From the NCBI GenBank assembly GCA_963969595.1, contig OZ018409.1, positions 17,330,975 through 17,394,974 on the forward strand: a stretch of DNA of 64,000 nt, given 5' to 3'. Both the position numbers and the translations under genes were made by a program. This DNA comes from Neckera pumila. Lineage: Eukaryota > Streptophyta > Bryopsida > Hypnales > Neckeraceae. This document shows, in pieces, positions 1 through 10,229 of this stretch (positions within the stretch are counted from its first letter, which is position 1; every line of letters starts with the position of its first letter). Under the pieces are notes generated by a model. The model made no database searches. It was not told where the DNA came from and worked only from the letters and a program-made list of their open reading frames with translations.

Positions 1-601
1 CTTTGAACATTTTCAATTAAAATGTTTTGCACTACAGAGTTTTGAGCTTTAAATATTTATAGTGGAAAACTGAATTGAGAGTCTAGGAAAAAAAAAACAC
101 AAAAAAACTTATTTTTTATTATTTAAAAAATTATTAAGTAGAAGTAGGTACGAGATAGAAGGAAAAGCTATAATATTGTGGAACTTTTTATTTGAAAAGT
201 TGTAAAAATTGCATTTAGAAATGAATCCTACACGTTATTTTTTTCAGAAAGATGCTCAAAGTGCCCAAAAAACAAGATTGTCCATAACTTTGTCATAAAA
301 AATCCAAATGAAATTAATCAAAGCTTTTCAAATAGACAAAAACATAATCTATAAGAAAAAAGAATTAAAAAAAAAAAAAATTGCAAAATTTTTATGCTGC
401 CTCCCAAAGGCCATTTTGAGCTTATTTGGGCATAATTTTTTTTCCTGGGCACCGATTGAAAAAAAATTATATTTCCACAAAACTTAGCAAATTTTCCTAT
501 CTTCAAAAAAAATTTCAAAAAATCATGAAAAAAATTCAGCTTGTAGGAACCTGCCCAAAATCCCATTTGTCTCCCGAAGGGACAATGGGCTTTTAGGGGT
601 A
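1..601. mobile_element. TTAA-type repeat, truncated by the window edge (copy P0)
   Basis: This stretch matches the distal part of the complete element at 49725-50658: the same run through 'gagttttgagcttta', the 'aatcaaagcttt' block and the closing 'tgtctcccgaagggacaatgg'. The right end reads 'cttttaggggtaaa', a decayed form of the family end CTTTAGGG plus TTAA. The left end lies outside the window. No coding capacity is seen; the short open frames are AT-rich noise. Confidence 0.6.
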
Positions 602-1194
602 AATTTTATGAAAAACAAAATGACGGCAAATGGATGATTTTTGCATTGTAATAAATTTTAAAGAATCTTATCAGTAGTACGGAGATTTTTATTTGAACGT
701 TCAAACTCTAGTGTTTTATTAATGCTTGTCCAATGACCTCCTAAAAAGTATATGCATCTTATAATCAATTGAGTACATCCTACCATCTATACTAACTACA
801 CTTCTATGCACTTAAATTGGTTCAAGCATTAGAAGTCAAAATTAAGAAAAACCAAGGTTGGAAGTTGATGATGAATTCATCTACCTCAAAAGTATGAGGA
901 ACAAAGAAAAATATATCTCATTAGACTAATTGCAACTTTGCAAATCCTTATGTACATTGGATTGAGTATAAGTTCAAAGTGGGAAATAATTATTGTTAAC
1001 TTTTAACCATCTTGCTAAGTTCCTTATATTGATTTTGTAGTGTATTATATAAACTTGTGACTTTAAGGGGACAAACATACTATTAGAGTAAATCTTTCTA
1101 TAACTTCTTTAGAACTTCCTACAACAGTAATATAGATATAGGTTTTTGATGAGCCAATAAGCTCTTGTTGCAATTCTTAGTAAGAGTAATAATC
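602..1194. other. AT-rich spacer without a recognisable gene
   Basis: No open frame, RNA gene or clear repeat boundary was recognised. Parts around 690-1040 resemble 16660-17000 and 24000-24110 (shared block about cttgtcaaatgacctcctaaaaag and the poly-A rich text after it), so this is probably flank or interior of another dispersed repeat. Confidence 0.5.
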
Positions 1195-1199
1195 ATGAT

Positions 1200-1376
1200 A
1201 AAACACTCTAAGAAACTCTCTAAGTTGATCGGTCCTGGACCGGTTTGACAAATTGGTTTATAGAGGTTTATTGACTTAGAGAGGGTCATTTTTAGTCACA
1301 GCCTTCCCGTCTGACATGATTAGTTTACAGAGGTTTATCAACTTAGAGAGGATCAACTTAGAGAGGCTCTATTGTA
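1200..1376. mobile_element. MITE-like repeat with CTCTCTAAGTTGAT ends
   Basis: The segment carries inverted copies of CTCTCTAAGTTGATC near its left end and GATCAACTTAGAGAGG near its right end, plus internal copies of the same motif. The right end GAGAGGCTCTATTGTATA resembles the right end of the element at 2058-2232. It is a small non-autonomous TIR element, probably Tc1/mariner-like, given the TA duplication seen at the related copy. Confidence 0.5.
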
Positions 1377-2057
1377 TATCGTTTCATCAACAATGCAACT
1401 ATGTATTATTGAATTTAATTTTTTACTTCATTTTTCATATTTTTCTTCAAGCATGTTACAAAGACTTGAATCTAGAAATAAGACACCTACACCTAAATCA
1501 AAATAAGTCCTTTAATTAAATGGACAATAATAATTTGTGATTACTCCATCAACCACATTCATCAAAGTCTTTGAATTCAGAGAAAATTTTCAAGTGCCCA
1601 TTTACGTGCATCTTGGGATTCAGCTTTCAAAATCCGATACTGTGTATTTGACCAGAATTTCACCTCTGTCATCTCCTTTAGGAAACTATTGGATTCAATA
1701 ACGTTATGGTTGTTTTCCTACATGTAATACTTGTAAACCAAAAATGCCTTGTCGGTGAATGGCCCTAGGGTTTTGAGATTTTTGTGTAAGTGGAAAGCTT
1801 TGAATCATTCCATTTTGATTAATGAGATGAAAGTTATGAGGAATTTTAGTTTGCAAAGAGTTATAGATTCTCTACTCTAAAATAAAAATCTTTGAAGTCC
1901 TTTATTTAACTTAATTTATAATAATTCTGGAAAAAAGTAAAATCATAGGATGTGGATTGTTTATTACAATATTACAACTATTGGAATTGACATTTGTCAA
2001 TTCCATAAATAATTTCTCAACAATTTGGTAATTTATATCATTCTTTGTTTTTTTCTA

Positions 2058-2232
2058 TAGTAGAACCTTCCAAAGTTAATTCTCTCTTAACTAATAAAGT
2101 GTTGTCAGAAAGCATTGATTGCCGGTCCCAATTTAACAATATGAACCACATACAAACATCATGACCCTCTCTAATGTAATAACCTCTCTAACTTGATGTG
2201 TCAGACGGGTCCCAATTTTATTAGTTCAGAGA
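2058..2232. mobile_element. 175-bp mariner-like MITE nested in P5
   Basis: The ends are TAGTAGAACC and GTTCTACTG, imperfect inverted repeats, flanked on both sides by TA (2056-2057 and 2233-2234), the target duplication of Tc1/mariner elements. The interior contains the 'CCTCTCTAACTTGATG' type motif shared with 1200-1376. Confidence 0.6.
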
Positions 2233-2437
2233 AGTTCTACTGTATTTACTGTTTTTTTCCTGTACGTTGAATAATTCCAAATGATCTAAAATTTTTCAAA
2301 CATGTGCTAGCAAACTTGCCTTGAAAATGAATCCAAGAAGCACCATTATTTTGAACTTTTTTTCATACAAACGTAGACTTGTGAAGTGCAGCTACCTAGT
2401 TTTTCATAGGGCCAAAAAAACTTATGTCAATTCATAT

Positions 2438-2745
2438 CATTAGAAGATTTTTGGGCCTTTGGAAGCGTGCTTGGAAGACAACAAGTTCCCGGACTAAGGG
2501 AACTCTAGAAACTTTGTAGGAATTCTAATTTGATGTGGCCGAGAGACTGCCATGTCAAATATTATTAAATAATTAAATTTTCCATATTTTTTTAATTTTG
2601 ATTAATTTAATATTTTTAAATTAATTTTTTTTTTAATTTTAAATTTTTAAATTTTAATTATTATACTCTAACAGCAGGGTTTTGTTTTCCAACAAGGGGA
2701 ATAGCCCTAAAACAATCTTTCAAACGCTCCAAAACTCTTCTAATG
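2438..2745. mobile_element. CATTAG-family MITE, copy M1
   Basis: It begins CATTAGAAGATTTTTGG and ends CTCTTCTAATG, with GC-richer inner arms (GCCTTTGGAAGCG against CGCTTTTGAAAG-like text) around an AT-rich core. The same ends recur at 25325, 27698, 32938 and 45264. It interrupts P5. Confidence 0.6.
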
Positions 2746-2927
2746 CTTGCAATTGACATGGTGAAAATTTCTGAAATTTTTTCCATGTCTTTTCAAACTA
2801 GCATGCTACAAGTCTTATAGTTTCATGGGTCCAAAAATGATTTTAAAAAAAATTTAGTACATGTACTAGAAATGGCAATTTTGGAGCATTTTTAGTAAAA
2901 ATATAGTCAAAAGCATTTAGGGATTAA

Positions 2928-3912
2928 ATTAAAAAATTCTAAAAGTAATTTAGTCCTATATTATATAGAACAAAATTATCCTTTATTGTATAGAAATCTA
3001 GTCAAAAATGAAGTTGCTTTAAGCACGCATTTCTAGCTATTCACAAAAAAGAAGCCTTTGGGATTTTTTTGTTTCAAATTTATCTTGATAGAAATCTCAT
3101 TTTAATTATTTTTCTACTTTTTACTAATTAAATGTCAAAATATAAAGATTTTTTGAAGTTATGCACTTTATTTTAGTTCTCCTACTTATAGAAATACTTC
3201 ATGCTTGATCTTCTCAAGGCACAATCTTCTTGAAAGACAAACATTCACCATAATTATTTAATTTATAAAAACACGATTTCCTAGTTTAGAAGTTTTCCAA
3301 AAAACATCATGCAAAATACAACTAGTAGAACGTGGGTTTCTTGTAATTAACTTGGTAACTAAGATAAACTCTAAAGAAAGGAGTATATTTACACTAAACC
3401 AATCCACTACACTAGTTTGTCCTAAATACTAGTGAGGGAGAGAAATTCATGTCACCTCAAAATTTTGCTTTGTGAAAATAGATACAATATACTAATATTC
3501 CAACTTGCACTAATTCAAACAATGTGATTTTGCTAAAGTATTGTCACTCATTCTATTTGGACAAATTAGTGTAACGCATAGGACAATAGAACAGAGGCAT
3601 TAAAGTAACTGCACCTTAAATTGCACAGTTAAGCAATTCAGCATGGTTTTTGCTATTATATTGGAAAAAAAATTGTGAGGTCCCATTGGTAGTCAAAACA
3701 GGATTCTAGATTCTCTTAGAATACATTTTTTGGACACGGCGTGAATAAACTACGAATTTTCAAAGTGCTGAAAATAGGTGCACCTAAAAGCAATCATAGA
3801 GTCATATGAATGGTGGGAGTACATTTTAGACAAGAATATCCGTTGTGCACTTTTAAGGACTATGCGATTTTAGGTGCAGTTACCTTAGTTCATACAAAAG
3901 GCTAAGCAGCTT
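2928..3912. other. AT-rich spacer, nothing recognised
   Basis: No gene, RNA or bounded repeat can be supported. Short open frames only. Confidence 0.5.
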
Positions 3913-4146
3913 TCATATACAACTGAACTTTGAGTCGTCCAGACCTTCACCATTAGACAGCACTGACAGAATACGTTGAGTATAATTCATTACTTCAGTT
4001 GGAGTGAAAGGCTTGGCCGCACGTGATCTGTTCTTCGGCGCGAGCCCTCTTCCATTGAAAGTTTGGTTATGATTTCTGCAGAACAATCTTAAAGCCGCCA
4101 TCATATACGTTAAGCTTGCTCCACCACAAGTTACTCGATGTATCAT
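3913..4146 (-). CDS. Possible last exon of an unidentified gene, or a gene relic
   Basis: A minus-strand open frame, clearly less AT-rich than its surroundings, ends with a stop at 3913. A plausible splice acceptor (gttctgcag) lies near 4078, after which the frame reads NHNQTFNGRGLAPKNRSRAA, then KPFTPTEVMNYTQRILSVLS and a short acidic tail ending in KFSCI. The basic RSRAAKPF stretch and the helical segment look protein-like, but I recognise no family. Upstream exons were not found, because the repeat-like segment starting at 4144 lies there. It could be a chance open frame or a pseudogene remnant. Confidence 0.25.
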   Translation of the reverse strand: MIHRVTCGGASLTYMMAALRLFCRNHNQTFNGRGLAPKNRSRAAKPFTPTEVMNYTQRILSVLSNGEGLDDSKFSCI

Positions 4147-4787
4147 ACTGAGGTTTTGTACAGCAATGTGAAGTATCAGTTTTCTTTGGCAATCACAATC
4201 ATGATTCTTTCAGGGAGCGAAATTAATTGCTATAGTGGGGTAGTTACAACGACTGGACATATAAAATTTGCTCACTCAGTACGAGTCTTTCAAGTGGGGA
4301 TCAAAATATCTCTCCATGTGGTGCATGCTTCCCAAATATGCAAATCCACACCGACTTCACAATCATCAACATGGATATGAACGCACTTACTGTGGTCATA
4401 TTTGTCACATTGCTGGAAACCCACGGAAACTGGCATCCTTGGAAAGAGGGTTATGTATTAGATAACCGACGAGCCGCGGTAGCGGCGAGTAGGTTATCGG
4501 ACCTAACCGGTTGTTCACTTTTCAATCACAACCTTTGATCTCCGTGATCCAAGGGTGGAGGAAGCAAGTTGAGAGGAGAGAAGGTTATGAGTTGCAACTT
4601 GTAATGGCAATGGTGATGGGTTGCCAATGGGACGGTGCCATGTGAGTGTTGAAAACTCAACAACCGGTTATGACATGGAACTGGCTTATTTAAGATTTGC
4701 CAACTGAAAACTGGTCCAGGAGGAGTTTTGAGTTGCCCATCTAGCTAATTAAAAGCACTAAAAATCTCAATCAGCTAGTTGAAGCCC

Positions 4788-4821
<34 letters not shown>

Positions 4822-4860
4822 CCCCCTCTTCTCTCTCTCCTGTCTTTGTAACGTGTTGTA
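4144..4860. repeat. Segment sharing two boundary blocks with the BTB duplication, plus short inverted repeats and a CT microsatellite
   Basis: The left edge (tgaggttttgtacagcaatg) also occurs at about 7739 and 10014, near the end of each BTB duplication unit. The block 'aatcagctagttgaagccc' near 4769 matches 'aatcagctagctgaatccc' near 7820. Between them lie a GC-rich hairpin at about 4462-4500 (gataacc...ggttatc) and an inverted pair AACCGGTTGTT / AACAACCGGTT at about 4505-4670. A (CT)n tract runs at 4785-4842. Confidence 0.4.
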
Positions 4861-5069
4861 ATGTGTTACCATACACACAAGTACATGGCATCAGGTTATG
4901 CAAAACCAACTTGAAGTCATATTGTTTTTTTAAAAAACAAAACAATCTTAATATCAAGCTATGGAACAACGACAAGCTAAATAAGGGTAACCTAACGATA
5001 CTCAGTATTGGCCAAAAAACAATAGCTACCATATCCTTTCCGATATCCATACGGATACAAAGACAAGTT

Positions 5070-5933
5070 TAAAGAATGGGATATCAACTTCAAGAATGGT
5101 GGGCCCTCGTCTTTGCTGCGTCACTGAGAACAACAAGACGATCACGACCCGCCGTTCAAAGGAGCACGCATCATGCAGCGCCTCTCCTGACTCCACTCAG
5201 AAGTTGCCGGTACTGTTGCGCCTCAATTCTTGGAGCTTGCTGTGATTCCGGAGTCGATGCGATTGTGCTCCGAAGCTGTGCTACCACCAATAATGGATAC
5301 GCAGATGACTACACAGGTTCCGCTTGTGTTTTGCTATGAGATGAGATGAGGTCGAATGTAGACGGTTGTGTCTCGTTATAAATTTACGTCGATGTTGATC
5401 ATTTGAATTCCATGTTCGGATTCAATGCTAGCGATATGTTTGTGAATACAGATTTTTGGCCAGGATAACAACTTGGAGATTCGCTGCTGACACCTTGCGT
5501 ACGTATTCTGACAAACTTCGTGTGTGTTTGAATGCATGGGCGCAGGTGAGGCGGGTCTCCTCAAAATCTGAACACATAATATTGTGTGCAAGATCATTCT
5601 CTTCACAAAAAATTTCCCTCTTCCACTAGCTTGTACTGCTATGAAGTTCAACTGATCTTTAGGTTTGCAAATTACGGTTGGGTTTTCAGATTAATTGAGG
5701 CTTGTATTACAAAGTTTCTAAGTCTGATTTTAATATTTTGAGACTACAGTTTATCGTTCTTAAAGCCCGTATTGGTTTGTGTTTAGCATGAATCGATAAG
5801 GAATGTTACTCTTGGCTCTATAATCCTTCGATTCGATCAGGAGTGGTGGAAATAACAAATTTAGCAATAAGATCCTTTGTTCCACATCATTGTTCCATAT
5901 CGTTCGTGTGAGAACTTGCTCCGCATCGTTGAT
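5070..5933. other. GC-richer island next to the assembly gap, possible undetected exon
   Basis: Base composition is distinctly higher in GC than the spacer, and an 87-codon plus-strand frame (5076-5339) is open, but no domain is recognised. A donor-like site (gggcgcag/gtgagg) lies near 5546. This could be the 5' part of a plus-strand gene running into the gap, or a promoter region. No product can be named. Confidence 0.25.
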
Positions 5934-6133
5934 NNNNNNNNNNNNNNNNNNNNNNNNNNNNNNNNNNNNNNNNNNNNNNNNNNNNNNNNNNNNNNNNNNN
6001 NNNNNNNNNNNNNNNNNNNNNNNNNNNNNNNNNNNNNNNNNNNNNNNNNNNNNNNNNNNNNNNNNNNNNNNNNNNNNNNNNNNNNNNNNNNNNNNNNNNN
6101 NNNNNNNNNNNNNNNNNNNNNNNNNNNNNNNNN
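5934..6133. other. Assembly gap of exactly 200 N
   Basis: The run of N has a round length, so the true size is unknown. Its right edge coincides with the first base of the block (cctgtcaaat) that begins the BTB duplication unit; the same block begins the second unit at 8324. Confidence 0.98.
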
Positions 6134-6157
6134 CCTGTCAAATCTTCAACAGTGAAA

Positions 6158-6931
6158 CTAAGTGTGAAACTTAGCTTTGCTTGCATTGAAGCACTGAAGT
6201 GCTGGGGCACGACGATCTGGGGGCTCCGCTGATTTGATCAACCGGTATGCTTGCCGAGGCTTGCGCACCAACTCCTCCAAAAAAAATGGGGATCTGACAA
6301 CTCGATTGTAATTGCCCACGATGTAATTTTCTGTAACCTTGAAGAGTTCATAGAGTTTAATATCTGACTTTAGGTCAAATAAAATGTCGTAGTAGTCCAA
6401 GCAATTGTCAACACGCAAGAAACTGACCAGAGCAGATTCTAGGACAGATCTAACTCCAGAGCGCTTCACCTGGTATTTGCTGAATGCCTTACACAACTCT
6501 GCGAGATGAAATCCAATAGTAGACCAAAAAGTTAGCATTTCGTGTGCATATTTGTCCAGTTTAAGTTCAGTGGTTGCATAGAGCAACAGCAAAAACAATT
6601 GCAACCCCTCGATGTTCACTGTGGAGGTGAGCAGCTCCTTCATGTCGTACTGGAACATGGCATTGAAGATTGGGGACACGCTAGCCAGCACACTTCGGTG
6701 TGCTTTCACAGAGCCATCCTGAGTTGTGAGCGTGATGTCAGCGTGAGCACCTTCTTGCAGCATCTTCAAGAGGACGAAATCATCACATTTCCAGCGCGTT
6801 CTGATCTCCTCCACATCTTTCGGTGACAAGAACTTGGAAATGTCAACATTTGCCGATGTAACGGACTTCATAATTAACACGTATATCCAAGAACTCAATG
6901 TAAGAACCCACGCTAGGTAGATATCGATCAA
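6158..6931 (-). CDS. BTB/POZ domain protein, probable CUL3 ubiquitin-ligase adaptor
   Basis: This 257-residue frame has the BTB core of the plant At1g21780-like type at about residues 60-130: GAHADITLTTQDG, then VKAHRSVLASVSPIFNAMF, a D-x-x-H-x-x-L-A-x-x-S-x-x-F-x-x-M-F pattern. Residues 135-235 are helical and fit a BACK-like tail. BTB proteins of this class usually bind CUL3 and present substrates for ubiquitination; that role is inferred from the family. The first 20 residues are hydrophobic (YLAWVLTLSSWIYVLI) and may not be translated; Met21 (MKSVTSANVD) is an equally plausible start, or an upstream exon exists. Compared with unit 2 it lacks five residues (DDMTI region) after the second beta strand. 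No N-terminal MATH domain is present in the window, so the protein is short for the class. Confidence 0.7.
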   Translation of the reverse strand: MIDIYLAWVLTLSSWIYVLIMKSVTSANVDISKFLSPKDVEEIRTRWKCDDFVLLKMLQEGAHADITLTTQDGSVKAHRSVLASVSPIFNAMFQYDMKELLTSTVNIEGLQLFLLLLYATTELKLDKYAHEMLTFWSTIGFHLAELCKAFSKYQVKRSGVRSVLESALVSFLRVDNCLDYYDILFDLKSDIKLYELFKVTENYIVGNYNRVVRSPFFLEELVRKPRQAYRLIKSAEPPDRRAPALQCFNASKAKFHT

Positions 6932-7274
6932 TCAAAAGAACCTGCACACTCATGCGTAATCTCTTGCGAGGTTCAGAAACTGAGGACACGGATTAACCAA
7001 GAACATGAATTAATGAAATTTGCCACTCAAGAACTATTAATTTATTGTGTTTCAATCTACATGCAGAATTCAAAAGCTAGCATTAGTTCTACAAGTGAAC
7101 TGAACTTGATCCCGTCTTACACTACAAGTGGAACTTCATCTGCAACCATCTTGAGCAATGCAAACCACAAAAGCCACTGAACAAACGGGTGCTCCATTCA
7201 GGACCATCACATGCATGATACAGCAACAAACGAAAACTTGACATTTCAAGGGACACTGCTGCACTGCGTTCCAG

Positions 7275-7472
7275 TTGCAAAGTCCGGGCGTGGGAATCAC
7301 AAACACTTCTTTAGCTATGGTGTATATCCATCCAGCCGTCTCCTGGCTAAGCTATATGTACAATCTGGCTTCATTGTCATTGTGTACCAAACCATTACTC
7401 TTTTTCATTCCAGTCTATGTCTCGAGCTTCTACTTGAAGACGTGCGATGGATGTGAAAACTTACTATTTTAG
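7275..7472 (+). other. 65-codon open frame conserved identically in both duplication units
   Basis: The frame begins MQSPGVGITNTSLAMV and ends TCDGCENLLF. The unit 2 copy at 9553-9750 encodes the same peptide although the neighbouring sequence has changed. It lies upstream of, and antisense to, the BTB gene. It may simply sit in a highly conserved promoter or 5'UTR region; no known peptide is recognised. Confidence 0.25.
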
Positions 7473-7859
7473 CAAGCCGTCATATCTTGTCCAACTCAAT
7501 CACAGATTAGACATGTAAGTGCATATTTAAAATCAAGATTGATAATTGTGTTCTTGTGGCAGATTCATTGTCAGTCTAAGAGAGCAAAGTAATCTCTTGA
7601 ATTCCAAAGAATGGCCTTGCAATGAGTGAATGCAGGGACGATTTGCACTATTGCTTCCAGATTTACCTCTGTCTAGTCAAAACTTACATTTATCGGAATC
7701 AAATAGGTGGATCTGACTGCTTGGGGCTAGTGTAATGAGGTTTTGTACAGCAATGTGAGGCATCAGTTTTCCATGAAGTGAAACTGATATAAGGTAAGAT
7801 ATAAGCACGAAAACCCAAATCAGCTAGCTGAATCCCAACTCTATCTCTCTGTTTGTTTT

Positions 7860-8323
7860 TCTCTGTTTTAGAGCTTTGGACACTTGAGCTTCAAATTCTG
7901 ACCCTCAAAATATCAGCAGTAGCACAACATTATTACTGCTAGACACTGGAAGCTTTTGACTTCAGATCCAATTGCTTAGGGTCAGCTCTACTACCAGGGA
8001 GCACACAAACACAAAGTTTACACAAACATTTGTAGAACAAATATTCTAGTGCAAAATTCAAAAATCTTGAGAAACAGACAAAAAAATATATATTCCATGA
8101 GATTTTGATACATGCTCATTACAAAATGCAAAGCTTAACATATATTTTTTCAGAGAGAATGTTTCCATTGCTAGAAAGTAAAAGCGAGGAAAATCTGCTT
8201 TGAGCCGAATTATACCTCTGTATGATGCACAACAGCGTGATCGGTGCAAAATGTTTACCCTTTCCAAGCTTTCATCGCAGCACAAATTCAGCCATGTCGT
8301 ATGAGTATTTTCGCCGGTTAAGT
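7860..8323. other. Spacer between the two duplication units
   Basis: There is no recognisable gene. This is unique sequence between unit 1 and unit 2, so unit 2 is not an immediate head-to-tail copy. Confidence 0.5.
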
Positions 8324-8369
8324 CCTGTCAAATATTTCAAAGTGAAACCCAGTGTGTAACTTAGCTTTG

Positions 8370-8553
8370 CTCGCATTGAAGCTCTGAAGTGCTGGGGCAC
8401 GACGGTCTAGGGGCTCCGCTGATTTGATCAACTGGCATACTTGCCAAGGGTTGCTCTCAATCTCGCATTGAAGCTCTGAAGTGCTGGGGCACGACGGTCT
8501 GGGGGCTCCGCTGATTTGATCAGCTGGTATACTTGCAGAGGCTTGCGCTTCAT
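8370..8553. repeat. 92-bp tandem duplication inside the 3' end of the second BTB copy
   Basis: The block starting ctcgcattgaagctctgaag occurs at 8370 and again at 8462. It covers the last codons of the BTB frame, so the second copy's reading frame runs on into the duplicate and ends LRATLGKYAS instead of SKAKFHT. Confidence 0.85.
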
Positions 8554-9209
8554 CTCCAAAGAAAAATTTGGGGATATGATAACTCGATTGTAATTGCCCA
8601 CGATGTAATTTTCTGTAACCTTGGAGAGTTCACAGAGTTCAGGATCTGACTCGAATTGCAATAAAATGTCGTAGTAGTACAAGCAATTATCAATTCTCAA
8701 GAAACCGATCAGAGCAGATTCTAGGACAGATCTAACTCCAGAGCGCTTCACCTGGTACTTGTGGAATGCCGTAAGCAACTCTGCGAGATGAATTCCAACC
8801 GTAAGAAAAAATTTTGGCATCTCGTCCAGTTTAAGTTCAGTGGATGCGTAGAGCAACAGCAAAAACAGTTGCAAACCATCGATGGTCATGTCGTCAATGT
8901 TCACTGTGGAGGTGAGCTGCTCCTTCATGTCGTGCTGGAACATGGAATTAAGACTGGGGACACGCAAGCCAGTACACTTCGGTGTGCTTTCACGGAGCCA
9001 TCCTGAGTTGTGAACATGATGTCAGCGTGAGCACCTTCTTGCAGCATCTTCAAGAGGACGAAATCATCACATTTTACTTGAATCGCCTCCAAAGTTTTCT
9101 GGGTAAAGAACTTGGAAATGTTAACATTTGCAGATGTAGCAGACTTCATAATTAACACGTACTTCCAGAAACTCAATGTAAGAACCCACGCTAGGTAGAT
9201 ATCGATCAA
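8428..9209 (-). pseudogene. BTB/POZ protein copy 2, broken by a one-base frameshift
   Basis: The N-terminal part (about 8940-9209, including EGAHADIMFTTQDGSVKAHR) and the C-terminal part (8428-8967, from about NSMFQHDMKEQ onward) are in different frames. Against copy 1, one base is missing near 8945-8952 (atggaattaagactgggg for atggcattgaagattgggg). The C-terminal part keeps the canonical NIDDMTIDGL strand lacking in copy 1, so the two copies have diverged by separate indels. The C-terminus is altered by the 92-bp duplication. It is either a pseudogene or an intact gene with an assembly error at one base. Confidence 0.75.
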
Positions 9210-10229
9210 TCAAAGGAACCTACACACTCATGCGTAATCTCTTGCGAGGTTCAGAAACTGAGGGCACGGATTAACCAAGGACATGAATTAATGAAATTTG
9301 CCACTCGAGAACTAATAATTTATTGTGTTTCAATCTACATGCAGAATTCAAAAGCTAGCATTAGTTCTACAAGTGAACTGAACTTGATCCCGTCTTACAC
9401 TACAAGTGGGACTTCATCTGCAACCATCTTGAGCAATGCAAACCACAAAGCCACTGAACAAACGGGTGCTCTATTCAGGACCATCACATGCATGATACAG
9501 CAACAAATGAAAACTTGACATTTCAAGGGGACACTGCTGCACTGCGTACCAGTTGCAAAGTCCGGGCGTAGGAATCACAAACACTTCCTTAGCTATGGTG
9601 TATATCCATCCAGCCGTCTCCTGGCTAAGCTATATGTACAATCTGGCTTCATTGTCATTGTGTACCAAACCATTACTCTTTTTCATTCCAGTCTATGTCT
9701 CGAGCTTCTACTTGAAGACGTGCGATGGATGTGAAAACTTACTATTTTAGCAAGCCGTCATATTTGTCCAACTCGCTCAAAGATTAGACATGTTAGTGTA
9801 TACCTAAAATCAGGATTGATAATTGTGTTCTTGTGGCAGATTCATTGTCAGTCTAAGAGAGCAAAGTAATCTCTTGAATTCCAAAGAATGGCCTTGCAAT
9901 GAGTGAATGCAAGGACGATTTGCACTATTGCTTCCAGATTTACCTCTGTCTAGTCAAAACTTACATGTATCGGAATCAAATAGGTGGATCTGACTGCTTG
10001 GGGCTAGTGTAATGAGGTTTTGTACAGCAATGTGAGGCATCAGTTTTCCATGAAGTGAAACTGATATAAGGTAAAAACACCTAAAACGTCAAAATAAGCA
10101 ATTCAGCATGTAAAGAGAGGGGTGAAAGCACAAAACGCCTGCTCATTTTGTTGCATTTGGCAATATGGGTAGTAGTACTTTGAGCTTTTGGAATCAAAAA
10201 CATTTAAAAATAAAATAAAATATGTGTAA

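Larger units (their letters stand above)
1750..2927. mobile_element. TTAA-type repeat (copy P5) carrying two nested MITEs
   Basis: Blocks here match the complete element at 28166-29091 in order (fragments 'aaagctttgaatcattcc', 'aggatgtggattgtttatta', 'gaagcaccattattt', 'agaaatggcaattttgg'). The right end 'catttagggattaa' gives TTAA at 2924-2927. The left end is decayed and part of the left half is deleted. MITEs at 2058-2232 and 2438-2745 interrupt it, so it is older than both. Confidence 0.6.
6134..7797. repeat. Tandem duplication unit 1 (BTB gene plus its 5' flank)
   Basis: This unit is repeated at 8324-10073, about 2.28 kb away and in the same orientation. It holds the intact BTB reading frame and about 860 bp of flank upstream of it. 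By eye the outer flank (7261-7797) differs by only a few per cent from unit 2, including a run of about 180 bp with no difference seen, while the coding part differs more and contains indels. Confidence 0.9.
8324..10073. repeat. Tandem duplication unit 2 (broken BTB copy plus flank)
   Basis: It matches 6134-7797 from cctgtcaaat through the block ctgatataaggta. It is longer because of an internal 92-bp tandem duplication at its left end. Confidence 0.9.

Noticed and set aside
5877..6210. Open frames of 92-107 codons across the N run
   Set aside because: They consist mostly of undetermined residues from the assembly gap.
7211..7472. Second, overlapping frame in the BTB flank
   Set aside because: The 81-codon frame at 7211-7456 is not preserved in unit 2, unlike the 65-codon frame, so it is treated as chance.
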